Below the pieces are notes generated by a model that saw only the letters and a program-made list of their open reading frames with translations, had not been told where the DNA came from and did no database searches. The position numbers and the translations under genes were made by a program. Source: Idiomarina sp. PL1-037 (GTDB lineage: Bacteria > Pseudomonadota > Gammaproteobacteria > Enterobacterales > Alteromonadaceae). From it: 64,000 nucleotides of DNA. Location of the stretch: assembly GCF_034422975.1 (NCBI RefSeq), contig NZ_CP139873.1, positions 1,426,001-1,490,000 on the forward strand, read 5' to 3'. Positions 44,501 to 53,521 of this stretch are shown piece after piece. Each line of letters starts with the position of its first letter. The first letter of the stretch is position 1.

Positions 44501-46615
44501 ATGTATCGTTTTTTTATTGCGTGCTCCAAAGGTCTTGAAGGGCTTTTGTTTGATGAGTTGCAAGAATTTAACTTAACTCACGTTAAGCAAACCATGGCAG
44601 GCTGCTATATTGAAGCCGATTTACAGCAGGCTTACACGGTGGCTATGTGGTCCAGGTTAGCAAGCCGTATGCTGTTGCAATTAGGTGAAAAGGAAGTTTC
44701 CAGCCTGGATGAGATTAAACTGGCATTGACTCAATTCTCCTGGAGCAAGGTTTTCGATGCGAACAGAACCTTTGTGGTTGATTTTTCCGGCGGTAACGAC
44801 GACATTCGCCATACTCAGTTCGGCGCGCAGTTAGTAAAAGACTGTATTGTCGATAACTTTCGCAATAGCGGATTTGAACGTCCCAGTATCGATAAGCAAG
44901 ACCCGGACATTCGTATTGCCGTGCGAGTCCATAAAGACAAGCTCACCTGGTCTTTAGACTTTACCGGTGACGGCATGCACAAAAGGGGATATCGCTTGCA
45001 GCAGGGCGAAGCACCGCTGCGGGAAACCTTAGCCGCCGCCATATTAGTCCGGGCAGGCATCAAAAACGAATTAGAAAAAGACGAGCCAGTCATCTTTGAC
45101 CCGTTCTGTGGTTCGGGGACCTTGGTCATAGAAGCGGCCATGATGGCAATGGACCACGCGCCTGGGCTGAGCCGTGCGCATTGGGGCTTTTTGTTTTGGC
45201 ATGAACATTCGCCGCAATTATGGCACGACGTATTAGAGCAGGCAGAGCAGCGCTTTAAAGAGGGTAAGAAAAACTTTAAAGGCCAGTTAAAAGGCTCTGA
45301 CAACAACCCTCATTTGGTCGCTAAAGCCAAAGATAACGCCAAGCGTGTGCTACTGCATGAAGTGATAGAGTTTGAAGTTGCGGATGCAACAAACTGCGAA
45401 GCACCGGCGGAAAGTGGGCTGTTAGTCTGTAATCCTCCCTACGGTGAACGTCTGGGTGAGGCCGTTGAAACCTTACTCTTGTACCGCCGTTTTGGCCGTC
45501 AATTAAAAGACACCTTCCACAATTGGCATATAGCCGTACTGGCAGGAGACGAGCAGCTACTAAAACGCTTGAAACTGCGCAGCCATAAAAAATACCCGCT
45601 ATTAAATGGTGCAATTCCGGTTAATTTGGCACTTTATGACTTAACTAAAGAGCAACCTGACTTCGCAGAGAGTCAAGCTGACGACCTGGTTAATAGGGTT
45701 AAGAAGAATTACGCGAAGTTAAGTAAGTGGGCAGACAAAGAAGGGCTGGATTGCTGGCGTGTTTATGACGCCGACATTCCTGAGTACAACGCCGCTATCG
45801 ATATTTACCAGGATTACGTGGTTGTACAGGAATACGCAGCTCCAAAAGACATTCCGGAAGGAGTGGCCAATGACCGCTTGTGGTTCATGCTCGAGTCTTT
45901 GAGTTCTGCTTTACCGGTATCAGAAGATAAAATCATTCTTAAACGTCGCCAGCGCCAAAGCGGTAAGCAGCAATACGAAAAACAGTCGCAGGACAGCACG
46001 GTGCTAACGGTTAACGAATACGGCGCCAAGTTTGAGGTGAATTTAACCGATTACCTTGATACCGGCTTATTTATGGACCACAGATTGGTGCGTAAAGAGC
46101 TACTGGATAAGTGCGAAGAGTTGGATGTACTGAATTTGTTCGCCTATACCTGCACCGCATCTGTACAGGCTGCCAGAGCCGGAGCCGCACGAGTGGTTTC
46201 CGTCGATATGTCGAAAACCTACCTGAAGTGGGGTGAGCGTAACTTTGCCTTGAACCGCTTACGAGGCAACTACCAATTTATTCAGGCCGATTGCTTTAGC
46301 TGGATGCGGGAACAACGTGGCAAACAACTGTTTGACGTTATTTTCCTTGATCCGCCCACCTTTAGTAACTCAAAACGAATGAGCGGAACCTTAGACATAC
46401 AGCGTGACCACGTTGGTTTGATAAAAACCGCCACGGGCATGCTGAAAGAGGATGGCGTGATTTTATTCTCTAACAATAGAAAGAAATTCCGCATTGACAC
46501 CGAAGGGCTGGATAAAGCAGGCCTTGAGGTGAATGATCAGACACAAGCCTCAATACCAGAGGACTTCAAACGTCATAAAGGTATTCATCATTATTTTATT
46601 ATTTCACGGGCTTAA
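44501..46615 (+). CDS. rlmL: bifunctional 23S rRNA methyltransferase RlmKL
   Basis: The 704-residue fusion has an N-terminal THUMP region (about 45-155). The RlmL methyltransferase domain (about 165-390) has FDPFCGSGTLVIEAAMMA and the catalytic NPPY (LLVCNPPYGERLG). The C-terminal RlmK domain (about 440-704) has DVLNLFAYTCTASVQAARAGA and DVIFLDPPTFSNSKRM. It makes m2G2445 and m7G2069 in 23S rRNA. Both active sites look intact. It lies two genes before uup, as in the Escherichia coli order rlmL-uup. Confidence 0.96.
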   Translation: MYRFFIACSKGLEGLLFDELQEFNLTHVKQTMAGCYIEADLQQAYTVAMWSRLASRMLLQLGEKEVSSLDEIKLALTQFSWSKVFDANRTFVVDFSGGNDDIRHTQFGAQLVKDCIVDNFRNSGFERPSIDKQDPDIRIAVRVHKDKLTWSLDFTGDGMHKRGYRLQQGEAPLRETLAAAILVRAGIKNELEKDEPVIFDPFCGSGTLVIEAAMMAMDHAPGLSRAHWGFLFWHEHSPQLWHDVLEQAEQRFKEGKKNFKGQLKGSDNNPHLVAKAKDNAKRVLLHEVIEFEVADATNCEAPAESGLLVCNPPYGERLGEAVETLLLYRRFGRQLKDTFHNWHIAVLAGDEQLLKRLKLRSHKKYPLLNGAIPVNLALYDLTKEQPDFAESQADDLVNRVKKNYAKLSKWADKEGLDCWRVYDADIPEYNAAIDIYQDYVVVQEYAAPKDIPEGVANDRLWFMLESLSSALPVSEDKIILKRRQRQSGKQQYEKQSQDSTVLTVNEYGAKFEVNLTDYLDTGLFMDHRLVRKELLDKCEELDVLNLFAYTCTASVQAARAGAARVVSVDMSKTYLKWGERNFALNRLRGNYQFIQADCFSWMREQRGKQLFDVIFLDPPTFSNSKRMSGTLDIQRDHVGLIKTATGMLKEDGVILFSNNRKKFRIDTEGLDKAGLEVNDQTQASIPEDFKRHKGIHHYFIISRA

Positions 46616-46618
46616 TTA

Positions 46619-46858
46619 ATGTCTGCGTTTTATTTGCTTACGAAACCAAACTGTCCGCTTTGTACTCAGGCTATTCAGTTACTGCACTCGCTTGACCTTG
46701 AAGAGCCGGTTGAACTTGGAGTAGTCGACATTGCCGAACAGCAGGAGCTGCAAGAAGAGTATGGCTGGTTAGTACCAGTATTTATTCGGGGAAAAGACGA
46801 CGCAGAATTGCGTTGGCCTTTCGACGCTAATCAATTGCTGGAGTTTGTAGAGCAATGA
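46619..46858 (+). CDS. glutaredoxin-family protein (DUF836 type)
   Basis: A 79-residue thioredoxin-fold protein with an active-site-like CPLC near residue 14 (LLTKPNCPLCTQAIQLL), a cis-Pro region VPVFI, and an ending LRWPFDANQLLEFVEQ. This fits the small glutaredoxin-like DUF836 family. It starts 3 bp after rlmKL and overlaps uup by 4 bp (ATGA), so all three are co-translated. Its redox partner is unknown. Confidence 0.88.
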   Translation: MSAFYLLTKPNCPLCTQAIQLLHSLDLEEPVELGVVDIAEQQELQEEYGWLVPVFIRGKDDAELRWPFDANQLLEFVEQ

Positions 46859-48801
46859 GTTTATTACGTGTACAGGATGCACACCTCGCCTTTGGCGCTG
46901 AGGCCATTTTAGACGGTGTAGATTTTACCATTGAAGCCGGTGAACGAGTCTGTTTGGTCGGCCGTAACGGTGCTGGTAAATCCACTTTTTTAAAAGCGAT
47001 AGATAATGAAGTGGTCTTAGATTCAGGCCAAATACAGTGGGTGGGTGACACTAAAGTGACCCGTTTGCCGCAAGACCCGCCTAAGCAATCTGAACAACGG
47101 GTGTTTGACTACGTAGCTGAAGCTCTTGCTGAATCAGGCAAGGCGTTGGCTCGTTATCATGAACTGTCTGCCAGTCTTACGGATTCCCCCAGTAGCGCAA
47201 CTCTGGACGAAATGGACAAATTGCAGAATCAACTGGATGCCATTAACGGTTGGCAAGTTAACACCCGCATTGAGCAGGTTTTAACTCAGCTGCAATTACC
47301 CGCAGATGAAACTATGGCTGCTCTTTCCGGCGGTTGGTTGCGTCGCGTAGCGCTGGCTCGAGCTTTGGTTGTTGATCCGGACATTTTACTGTTAGACGAA
47401 CCAACCAACCACTTGGATATTGAAATGGTGCGTTGGCTGGAAGAGCAAATCGTTAACTTTTCCGGGGCCGTGTTATTTATTAGTCACGACAGGGCATTTA
47501 TCCGCCGTTTGGCCACACGAATTATAGATTTAGACCGCGGACACTTAACCAGTTACCCGGGCAGCTACGATACCTATCTGCAGAAAAAACAGGAAGCATT
47601 GGAAGTTGAAGCAAGCCACAACGCTGAATTTGATAAAAAGCTGGCAGCTGAAGAGACCTGGATACGCCAGGGTGTTAAAGCACGTCGCACTCGTAACGAA
47701 GGACGAGTACGTGCACTTCAGGATCTGCGGAAGCAACGTCAGCAAAGACGTGAACTTCAGGGTAAAGCAAACCTGGCCGTGAACGAGTCTTCGCGTTCCG
47801 GTAAGAAAGTCTTTGAAGGCGAAAATATGGCTTTGCGCTTCGGCGACAAGCCTATTATTAATGACCTCGATCTCTTGTTGATGCGTGGCGACAAAGTTGC
47901 GTTTGTCGGCCCCAATGGTTGCGGTAAGAGTACGCTGATTAAAGTTATTCTCGGTATGCAGGATGTAGACAATGGAAAGGTTCAACTGGGTACAAACCTT
48001 GAAGTTGCTTATTTTGATCAACATCGTTCGCAGCTTGATCCTGAGCAAACGGTGATGGATAACGTCGGTGATGGTAAGCAGGACATCGAGTTTCAGGGTC
48101 GTAGCCGCCATATTTTAAGTTATTTGCAGGACTTTCTGTTTTCACCGAAACAATCAAGAACTCCCGTTCGTGCGCTCTCTGGTGGTGAACGAAACCGCGC
48201 ATTGTTAGCTAAGATATTGCTGAAACCCAGTAATATTCTGGTACTGGACGAGCCAACCAACGATCTTGATATTGAAACCTTAGAATTACTCGAACAAATA
48301 GTTGCGAATTATCAGGGCACGGTTCTATTAGTCAGTCACGACAGGGAATTTGTCGATAATACGGCGACCAGTGTACTGTACTTTGAAGGTGAGGGCGTTA
48401 TTACAGAAATTATTGGTGGCTTTACCGAGCTAAACCACTATTTAGCGGCGAAAGCGGAAAATTCATTCCATAGCAACGGAACCAAAGCAGCAGCTAAAGA
48501 GTCTGACAGCAACAAAAGTTCGCAAAATAAAAGGAAACCCGCAGACAAAGGTTCAGACAAGCCGAAGAAGAAGTTATCCTATAAACTGCAACGCGAACTA
48601 GAGCAGTTACCCAAAGTTATTGCGGAAAAAGAAGCAAAACTTGAAGAATTACAACAGTTAATGAATGAACCGGGGTTCTTCGAACAGCCACTAGAAAAAA
48701 CCGAACCAGTCATGAGTCAAATTGCCGACATTGAAGGGCAGCTGATGCAAGATCTGGAGCGCTGGGAAGAACTGGAAAACTTATCAGAACAGAGTAGTTA
48801 G
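46855..48801 (+). CDS. uup: ABC-F family ATPase Uup
   Basis: The 648-residue protein carries two ABC cassettes with Walker A motifs GRNGAGKST and GPNGCGKST, signatures LSGGWLRR and LSGGERNR, and Walker B LLLDEPTNHLD and LVLDEPTNDLD. Length and the C-terminal coiled coil (about 560-648, a Lys-rich linker then LQRELEQLPKVIAEKEAKLEEL) match Uup. Uup binds the ribosome and also branched DNA, suppressing precise transposon excision in Escherichia coli. It is soluble, with no membrane segments. Confidence 0.95.
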   Translation: MSLLRVQDAHLAFGAEAILDGVDFTIEAGERVCLVGRNGAGKSTFLKAIDNEVVLDSGQIQWVGDTKVTRLPQDPPKQSEQRVFDYVAEALAESGKALARYHELSASLTDSPSSATLDEMDKLQNQLDAINGWQVNTRIEQVLTQLQLPADETMAALSGGWLRRVALARALVVDPDILLLDEPTNHLDIEMVRWLEEQIVNFSGAVLFISHDRAFIRRLATRIIDLDRGHLTSYPGSYDTYLQKKQEALEVEASHNAEFDKKLAAEETWIRQGVKARRTRNEGRVRALQDLRKQRQQRRELQGKANLAVNESSRSGKKVFEGENMALRFGDKPIINDLDLLLMRGDKVAFVGPNGCGKSTLIKVILGMQDVDNGKVQLGTNLEVAYFDQHRSQLDPEQTVMDNVGDGKQDIEFQGRSRHILSYLQDFLFSPKQSRTPVRALSGGERNRALLAKILLKPSNILVLDEPTNDLDIETLELLEQIVANYQGTVLLVSHDREFVDNTATSVLYFEGEGVITEIIGGFTELNHYLAAKAENSFHSNGTKAAAKESDSNKSSQNKRKPADKGSDKPKKKLSYKLQRELEQLPKVIAEKEAKLEELQQLMNEPGFFEQPLEKTEPVMSQIADIEGQLMQDLERWEELENLSEQSS

Positions 48802-48804
48802 TTA

Positions 48805-50556
48805 ATGAAATCATTTACGTTGAAGTCACTTACCATCGCAATTGTTTCAACCGTCTCTTTTGCTTCTGCAGCAGACACTTATAATATTGAAACAATTGAC
48901 ACTTTGAATAATTATCGCAGCAGTGTTCCACAAAGCATTAACGCCAGTGGGCAAATTGTTGGTGTTGCACGTTTCCCGGAAAATGTGGAAATTGATTTTT
49001 CTAAAGTTCCCGAGCGACTACTCATACAGATAGGTTTTGATCCTGAAGCCGGTGAAGAACTGACAATTGCTCAGTATCAGGCAATTGTAGAAAACTTGGG
49101 AAACTATGCAAATAACAGCCTTCAGACTCAACGTGTTGGATTGAACCAGGCCTTCATCTATAGCAGCGGGGCCAGCAGTGAAGTTAACGCGGTGTCAGCA
49201 ACTGAGAACCAACTCGCTAATAGCGTGGACAGCTTCTTATACTCAATTAATAATGCCAATACAGCGGTGGGGGTCACCAGTGCACCGTTTGAGCTTATTG
49301 AGCATGAATATACCAATTCTGACGATGAAACTGAGACCGAGGAGTACTTCGTATCCGAATTTTTAACTCGCGGAATGTGGTACAACAACGGAGAATCCAG
49401 TGTCGTTGAGCCGGAAGCTCAGGATTACCTGGGCGGCGAAAGTGCTATTTTCGATATAAACGAGAGTGGACTTGCTGCCGGTTACGAAAGTGTTTCGTTA
49501 AGTCCTTACGCAACAACTCGAATTCAAGAAAGATGCGAAGACCCTGAAGTTGCCAGCGCATCACAACCTTTAGAAGTTTGTGTATGGGGCATCTGGAGAG
49601 GCTTGCAAAATGCCGATGCGTCGAATATCGCAACCTTTAGTAACAGCCGTTATCGCTATAGCCGTCCGCGCTCCGGTTACAATGCCGGTCGCTCTATCTA
49701 TGACATTCGCGCGAGATTATGGCAGCTTGACGCCAATGGTGACGTTATTGGCGAATCTATTAAATTACCAACGCTGGTAGAGCGAAGAAGCGACGATGAA
49801 AATGACTTTTCAAGCTACGCTTATGCCATTAATAACAATGGCATAGCAGTAGGGCAAAGCTGGACATATCATCCTGAGCGTAATGCTATTCGTATGCCGG
49901 CAATTTTCCAGAATGAAGAAGCGCTGCCAGTCACTGAAGACCCTATCTACTTGTGGGGCGCTGCAACGGACATTAATGATTCGAATGTTGCGGTAGGTCA
50001 TTTAACCAAACGCCCTGCAGGAAAGTTGCGAAGCTACGGCTTTTATTATGATGTTGACGAGGGGGAACTGACAATTCTTGACAGTTTCTTTAATGGCGCG
50101 TCGACCATCGTTCGCAGTATCAATGATAACGGCGAAATGGTCGGTACAGCAGAGGTTGATCCGACACTGTCTCAGGTTCGTGCTCGTGCTGGTTTTTACT
50201 ATGATATGAGTGACGAAGCCCCACAAATTATTAACCTGAACAATACGATTAGCTGTGACAGCGAATACAATATTGTTGATGCCAATGATATTACCGAAAA
50301 CGGTGAAATTATTGCTACAGCGCTTAAAACTGAACCTTACACAGACGAAGACGGAGAAGAGCAGACTCGCGAAATTTTGGTCAATGTAAAGCTCGATCCT
50401 ATTGAAGGCGAGCTTAATAACTGTACTGATAACGAAGAGCCTGTAGAGCGTCAGGGCGCCGCTGTCGGGTTTGGCTCGCTACTTGGATTTGGCACACTGG
50501 GTTTGCTTATTACCGGAATAAGAAGAAGAACCTTCCTTAAGACCAAAAAATCATAA
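48805..50556 (+). CDS. DUF3466-type exported repeat protein
   Basis: The 583-residue protein has a signal peptide (ending ASAADTYNIE). It contains seven copies of an I-N-x-x-G-x-x-V-G-like motif, starting near residues 43 (SINASGQIVGV), 147, 217, 341, 389, 438 and 495. Such HAF-like repeats suggest a seven-bladed beta-propeller. The end has a Gly-rich hydrophobic helix (GFGSLLGFGTLGLLITG) followed by RRR, resembling a GlyGly-CTERM surface-sorting tail. It begins 3 bp after uup. The family is known next to uup in Vibrio and Shewanella relatives. Function is unknown; a surface location is inferred. Confidence 0.83.
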   Translation: MKSFTLKSLTIAIVSTVSFASAADTYNIETIDTLNNYRSSVPQSINASGQIVGVARFPENVEIDFSKVPERLLIQIGFDPEAGEELTIAQYQAIVENLGNYANNSLQTQRVGLNQAFIYSSGASSEVNAVSATENQLANSVDSFLYSINNANTAVGVTSAPFELIEHEYTNSDDETETEEYFVSEFLTRGMWYNNGESSVVEPEAQDYLGGESAIFDINESGLAAGYESVSLSPYATTRIQERCEDPEVASASQPLEVCVWGIWRGLQNADASNIATFSNSRYRYSRPRSGYNAGRSIYDIRARLWQLDANGDVIGESIKLPTLVERRSDDENDFSSYAYAINNNGIAVGQSWTYHPERNAIRMPAIFQNEEALPVTEDPIYLWGAATDINDSNVAVGHLTKRPAGKLRSYGFYYDVDEGELTILDSFFNGASTIVRSINDNGEMVGTAEVDPTLSQVRARAGFYYDMSDEAPQIINLNNTISCDSEYNIVDANDITENGEIIATALKTEPYTDEDGEEQTREILVNVKLDPIEGELNNCTDNEEPVERQGAAVGFGSLLGFGTLGLLITGIRRRTFLKTKKS

Positions 50557-50570
50557 TAGGTCTTAAAATA

Positions 50571-50626
50571 AAAAGTAGCACAGTTTCAATCCGTTAAAAA
50601 AAGTCAATGGATACTGTGCTGCTTTT
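50571..50626 (+). terminator. long inverted repeat after the DUF3466 gene
   Basis: AAAAGTAGCACAGT and ACTGTGCTGCTTTT pair over 14 positions with one G-T pair and a 28-nt loop. The stem is strong but only four T follow, so it may be a terminator or another RNA structure. Confidence 0.5.
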
Positions 50627-50687
50627 ACAATTGAACTCTCACCAAATAAGTCTATCAATAGTAATGAGGCAGCAAAAAAGTCTCACT

Positions 50688-50709
50688 CTCTAAATAATCT
50701 CTAAATAAT
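50688..50709 (+). repeat. tandem 11-bp direct repeat upstream of rmf
   Basis: CTCTAAATAAT occurs twice back to back, ending 31 bp before the rmf start codon. One helical turn of spacing and AT-rich content suggest a promoter-proximal binding or melting element, though chance is possible. Confidence 0.45.
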
Positions 50710-50740
50710 AATCTGTGAATAACAGGCGAGGGATAGGTTT

Positions 50741-50917
50741 ATGAAAAGACAAAAGCGCGATCGCTTTGAAAGAGCACATACTCAAGGCTTTAAAGCCGGT
50801 TTGCATGGTCGCTCAAAAGACAACTGTCCTTATCAGACCCAGGATGATTTTCGTTCCCACTGGCTGGGAGGTTGGCGAGATGCAATGGAAGCCCGAAATA
50901 CCGGCTTATTCCGCTGA
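50741..50917 (+). CDS. rmf: ribosome modulation factor RMF
   Basis: A 58-residue basic protein encoded between the DUF3466 gene and fabA. It reads MKRQKRDRFERAHTQGFKAG, then GRSKDNCPYQTQ and HWLGGWRDAMEAR, which matches Escherichia coli RMF closely. RMF binds the 30S subunit near the anti-Shine-Dalgarno and converts 70S ribosomes to inactive 100S dimers in stationary phase. GAGGGATAG precedes the ATG. Its position next to a convergent fabA is the same as in E. coli. Confidence 0.97.
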   Translation: MKRQKRDRFERAHTQGFKAGLHGRSKDNCPYQTQDDFRSHWLGGWRDAMEARNTGLFR

Positions 50918-50942
50918 TTGTCAGAGGCATTAAAGGCTAAAT

Positions 50943-50976
50943 AAAACGCCGATAGCGAAAGCATCGGCGTTTTTTG
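50943..50976. terminator. bidirectional terminator between rmf and fabA
   Basis: AAAACGCCGAT and ATCGGCGTTTT form an 11-bp stem around a 9-nt loop, with T-runs on both strands, between the convergent rmf and fabA genes. Confidence 0.9.
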
Positions 50977-50993
50977 AATTCAAAGAAGTATTA

Positions 50994-51506
50994 TTAAAAA
51001 GTAGAAGTGTCGGTAAACAAGCCAACTTTTAAGTCTTTGGCTGTGTAAATTTCACGACCGTCAACCTCAACACGACCATTACCCACGCCCATAAATAATT
51101 TACGTTTGATAACTCGTGTCATATCAATAAAATAACTGACTTTCTTGTGTTCCGGCAGAATTTGCCCGGTAAATTTAACTTCACCAACACCCAACGCGCG
51201 ACCGCGACCGGGCCCCCCGGACCACGCCAGGTGAAAGCCGAGCAACTGCCACATAGCATCAAGACCCAAACAACCTGGCATTACCGGGTCGCCTTTAAAG
51301 TGACAGTCAAAAAACCAAAGGTCAGGATTAATATCGAGCTCGGCATGGATAAAACCTTTCCCGGCCGATCCGCCGTCTTCGTTAATTTCAATGATGCGAT
51401 CCATCATCAACATATTAGGTGCCGGCAACTTACTGTTACCAGGACCAAACATTTCCCCGCGACTGCAGGCGAGAAGTTCTTCGCGAGTAAAGCTCGATTG
51501 ATTCAT
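50994..51506 (-). CDS. fabA: 3-hydroxydecanoyl-ACP dehydratase/isomerase FabA
   Basis: From the ATG at 51506 (AGGGT upstream) the protein has 170 residues, close to the 172 of Escherichia coli. An in-frame upstream start adds 29 unlikely residues. The active-site His69 and Asp83 lie in FFDCHFKGDPVMPGCLGLDAMWQLL. It dehydrates 3-hydroxydecanoyl-ACP and isomerises the product to the cis-3 form, starting unsaturated fatty acid synthesis with FabB. It follows lonH on the same strand. Confidence 0.97.
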   Translation of the reverse strand: MNQSSFTREELLACSRGEMFGPGNSKLPAPNMLMMDRIIEINEDGGSAGKGFIHAELDINPDLWFFDCHFKGDPVMPGCLGLDAMWQLLGFHLAWSGGPGRGRALGVGEVKFTGQILPEHKKVSYFIDMTRVIKRKLFMGVGNGRVEVDGREIYTAKDLKVGLFTDTSTF

Positions 51507-51589
51507 AAATACCCTAATTAATTGTTCGAAAAAACTAGGCAGCAGTCTAGCGTACAACTGTACGCCAAACAAATCCGACAAGTAGTTTC

Positions 51590-53506
51590 TCAACTAAAAA
51601 GTCGTTGCCAGAAACCGCTAGGTTGATCACTATCAGAACTATCCAGAGTTCGTTCACGAACTTTCTGAAAAAGATCTTTGATCGGTAAGTCTGTTAGTAA
51701 CTCTAACGCTTCCTCAACGTGCTCTACCGTGTACACATAAAATTTACCGGACTTAACAGCCTCGATGATATCGTCGTTGAGGTTAAGCTGGTGTCGATTC
51801 GACTGCGGAATAATAACACCTTGTTCGCCATTTAAGCCTCTGTGAGCACAAAGCGCATAATAACCTTCAATTTTTTCATTCACTGCACCAATAGACTGAA
51901 CGTTACCAAACTGATCTATCGCGCCAGTAATCGCCAGTGACTGCTTCAGCGGCTGCTCAGCCAGAGCTGAAATCAAGCAGCAAAGCTCGCCAAGTGATGC
52001 GCTGTCGCCATCGACCTCATAGTAGGACTGCTCAAATACCACAGTTGCTGATACGGATAGCGGTTCATGGCGGGCAAATTGGTTGGCCAAATAGGCGCTT
52101 AAAATCATAACTCCTTTAGTGTGAATATTACCGGAGAGGTCAGATTTACGTTCAATATCAATAATATCGCCATCACCATAGTGAATGGTCGCAGTAATCC
52201 GGGAAGGCTCGCCGAACTCACTGCCGCCCATAGTCACAACAGTCAGCCCATTTAACTGACCAACCGCAGAGCCATGAGTGTCTATTCGAACCTGCTGTTC
52301 GAGTATGCTGCGTCGGCTCAGCTCAGCAAGGTTACCTTCTCGGTCTCGCTGTTGCTGCAGCGCTAAGTCTATAGCGGCTTTATCAATCTTTGCGTGTTGG
52401 TTTTGCAGCGCACAGTCGTTGGCTTCACGAAGCAGTTGCAGTAACTGTATCGTGTTTAATGTGAGCTCCTGCTGATAATCCGTGTATCGGGCACAAACTC
52501 GCAATAAAGCTGAGTAACCATCGGTACTTAACGGCAGCACATCGGCTAGTTGCCACACATACTGTAAGTAATTGAAGTAGGGCGCTACCGGCTCATTCTG
52601 AGTTGCATAATGTCCATGAAAGTCAGCCAAAAACGGGAAGAAGTTATCAAAGTCTTCGTCATACTCGCGCAGCTGCGCGTATTCGTTACGTGACCCCAGT
52701 AAAATAATCTTAATATTAATGGGCACAGACTCGGGTCGATAAAAGAAGGCCGCACCTGAAGTCGGCGACTGACGCGGCCATTCAAATTCTCCGCCCTCGA
52801 TAACATCTTTAAGACGCTTCCAGAGCGTGATGTTTTCGAGCAACTGAGCAACCTCTATAGCCAAAACACCACCGTTCGCTTTATGCAAAAGGCCGGCCTC
52901 AATTAAATGCAGCTCTGAACTGACCGTTCCTTCAACCGATTGCACACCAATGTGACCAAAGAGCCGTTCCTCGGTAACACGATCGCAATAGTAGTAAGGG
53001 GCAGGGTGCTGATGTCCCACTAAAACAGAGGCCAGGCTCTCGCCCTGGATATCCTCAGCCTTTTTATCCCGTATTTGTTGCATGTAATCACGCAGCTTAT
53101 GGGTATCAAATTGTTCAATAATGGTCTTGTAAGCTTCTTCGCGTTGATTTAACGGTAGCTGCAGGAAACCCCATATCGCTTTAATGGCTGCGTCGGCAGT
53201 TCCTGACGGCAAATTAACACACAAAGGACGTAAAGAATCTGACGGATTCGCCAAATACAGCCAGTCATACCAGTGAGTGAACTCCCAACGATTATCAGTA
53301 AAGTAGGCATCGAGGATGTCCCGTTTTAAAAGACCACCAGGAAATAAAGCATAAATATTAGAGTATGTGCCATGCTGGCGTAACGCGTTGTTTAAGGCCG
53401 TAACTGCACGTTTTTGTCCAACTAAGGCATCTTCTTTAAGTTCCGCAGGCAGCTCTTTGAGCCACTCGCCGGTTTGTGGCTGTAGCGCCAGACAGTCTAA
53501 TTTCAT
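51590..53506 (-). CDS. lonH: Lon-related protease with degenerate ATPase region (YcbZ/LonH type)
   Basis: The 638-residue protein ends in a Lon-type S16 protease domain. The catalytic Ser is near residue 502 (GDSASLGELCCLISAL), the Lys is near 544 (GAVNEKIEGYYALC), and the domain includes a typical DQFGNVQSIG loop. The AAA-like first part is degenerate: LFPGGLLKRD stands where a Walker A loop would be, and NGGVLAIEVAQLL replaces a Walker B. ATP hydrolysis is therefore doubtful. It precedes fabA as ycbZ does in Escherichia coli. Its substrates are not known. Confidence 0.92.
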   Translation of the reverse strand: MKLDCLALQPQTGEWLKELPAELKEDALVGQKRAVTALNNALRQHGTYSNIYALFPGGLLKRDILDAYFTDNRWEFTHWYDWLYLANPSDSLRPLCVNLPSGTADAAIKAIWGFLQLPLNQREEAYKTIIEQFDTHKLRDYMQQIRDKKAEDIQGESLASVLVGHQHPAPYYYCDRVTEERLFGHIGVQSVEGTVSSELHLIEAGLLHKANGGVLAIEVAQLLENITLWKRLKDVIEGGEFEWPRQSPTSGAAFFYRPESVPINIKIILLGSRNEYAQLREYDEDFDNFFPFLADFHGHYATQNEPVAPYFNYLQYVWQLADVLPLSTDGYSALLRVCARYTDYQQELTLNTIQLLQLLREANDCALQNQHAKIDKAAIDLALQQQRDREGNLAELSRRSILEQQVRIDTHGSAVGQLNGLTVVTMGGSEFGEPSRITATIHYGDGDIIDIERKSDLSGNIHTKGVMILSAYLANQFARHEPLSVSATVVFEQSYYEVDGDSASLGELCCLISALAEQPLKQSLAITGAIDQFGNVQSIGAVNEKIEGYYALCAHRGLNGEQGVIIPQSNRHQLNLNDDIIEAVKSGKFYVYTVEHVEEALELLTDLPIKDLFQKVRERTLDSSDSDQPSGFWQRLFS

Positions 53507-53521
53507 TGAATTGTTCTTCTC

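Noticed and set aside
44815..45306. Open frame of 163 codons antisense to rlmKL
   Set aside because: It overlaps the conserved methyltransferase domain on the other strand with no independent support.
47545..48111. Long open frame (188 codons) on the minus strand inside uup
   Set aside because: It lies wholly antisense to a well-supported ABC-F gene, lacks a ribosome binding site, and its protein resembles nothing recognisable.
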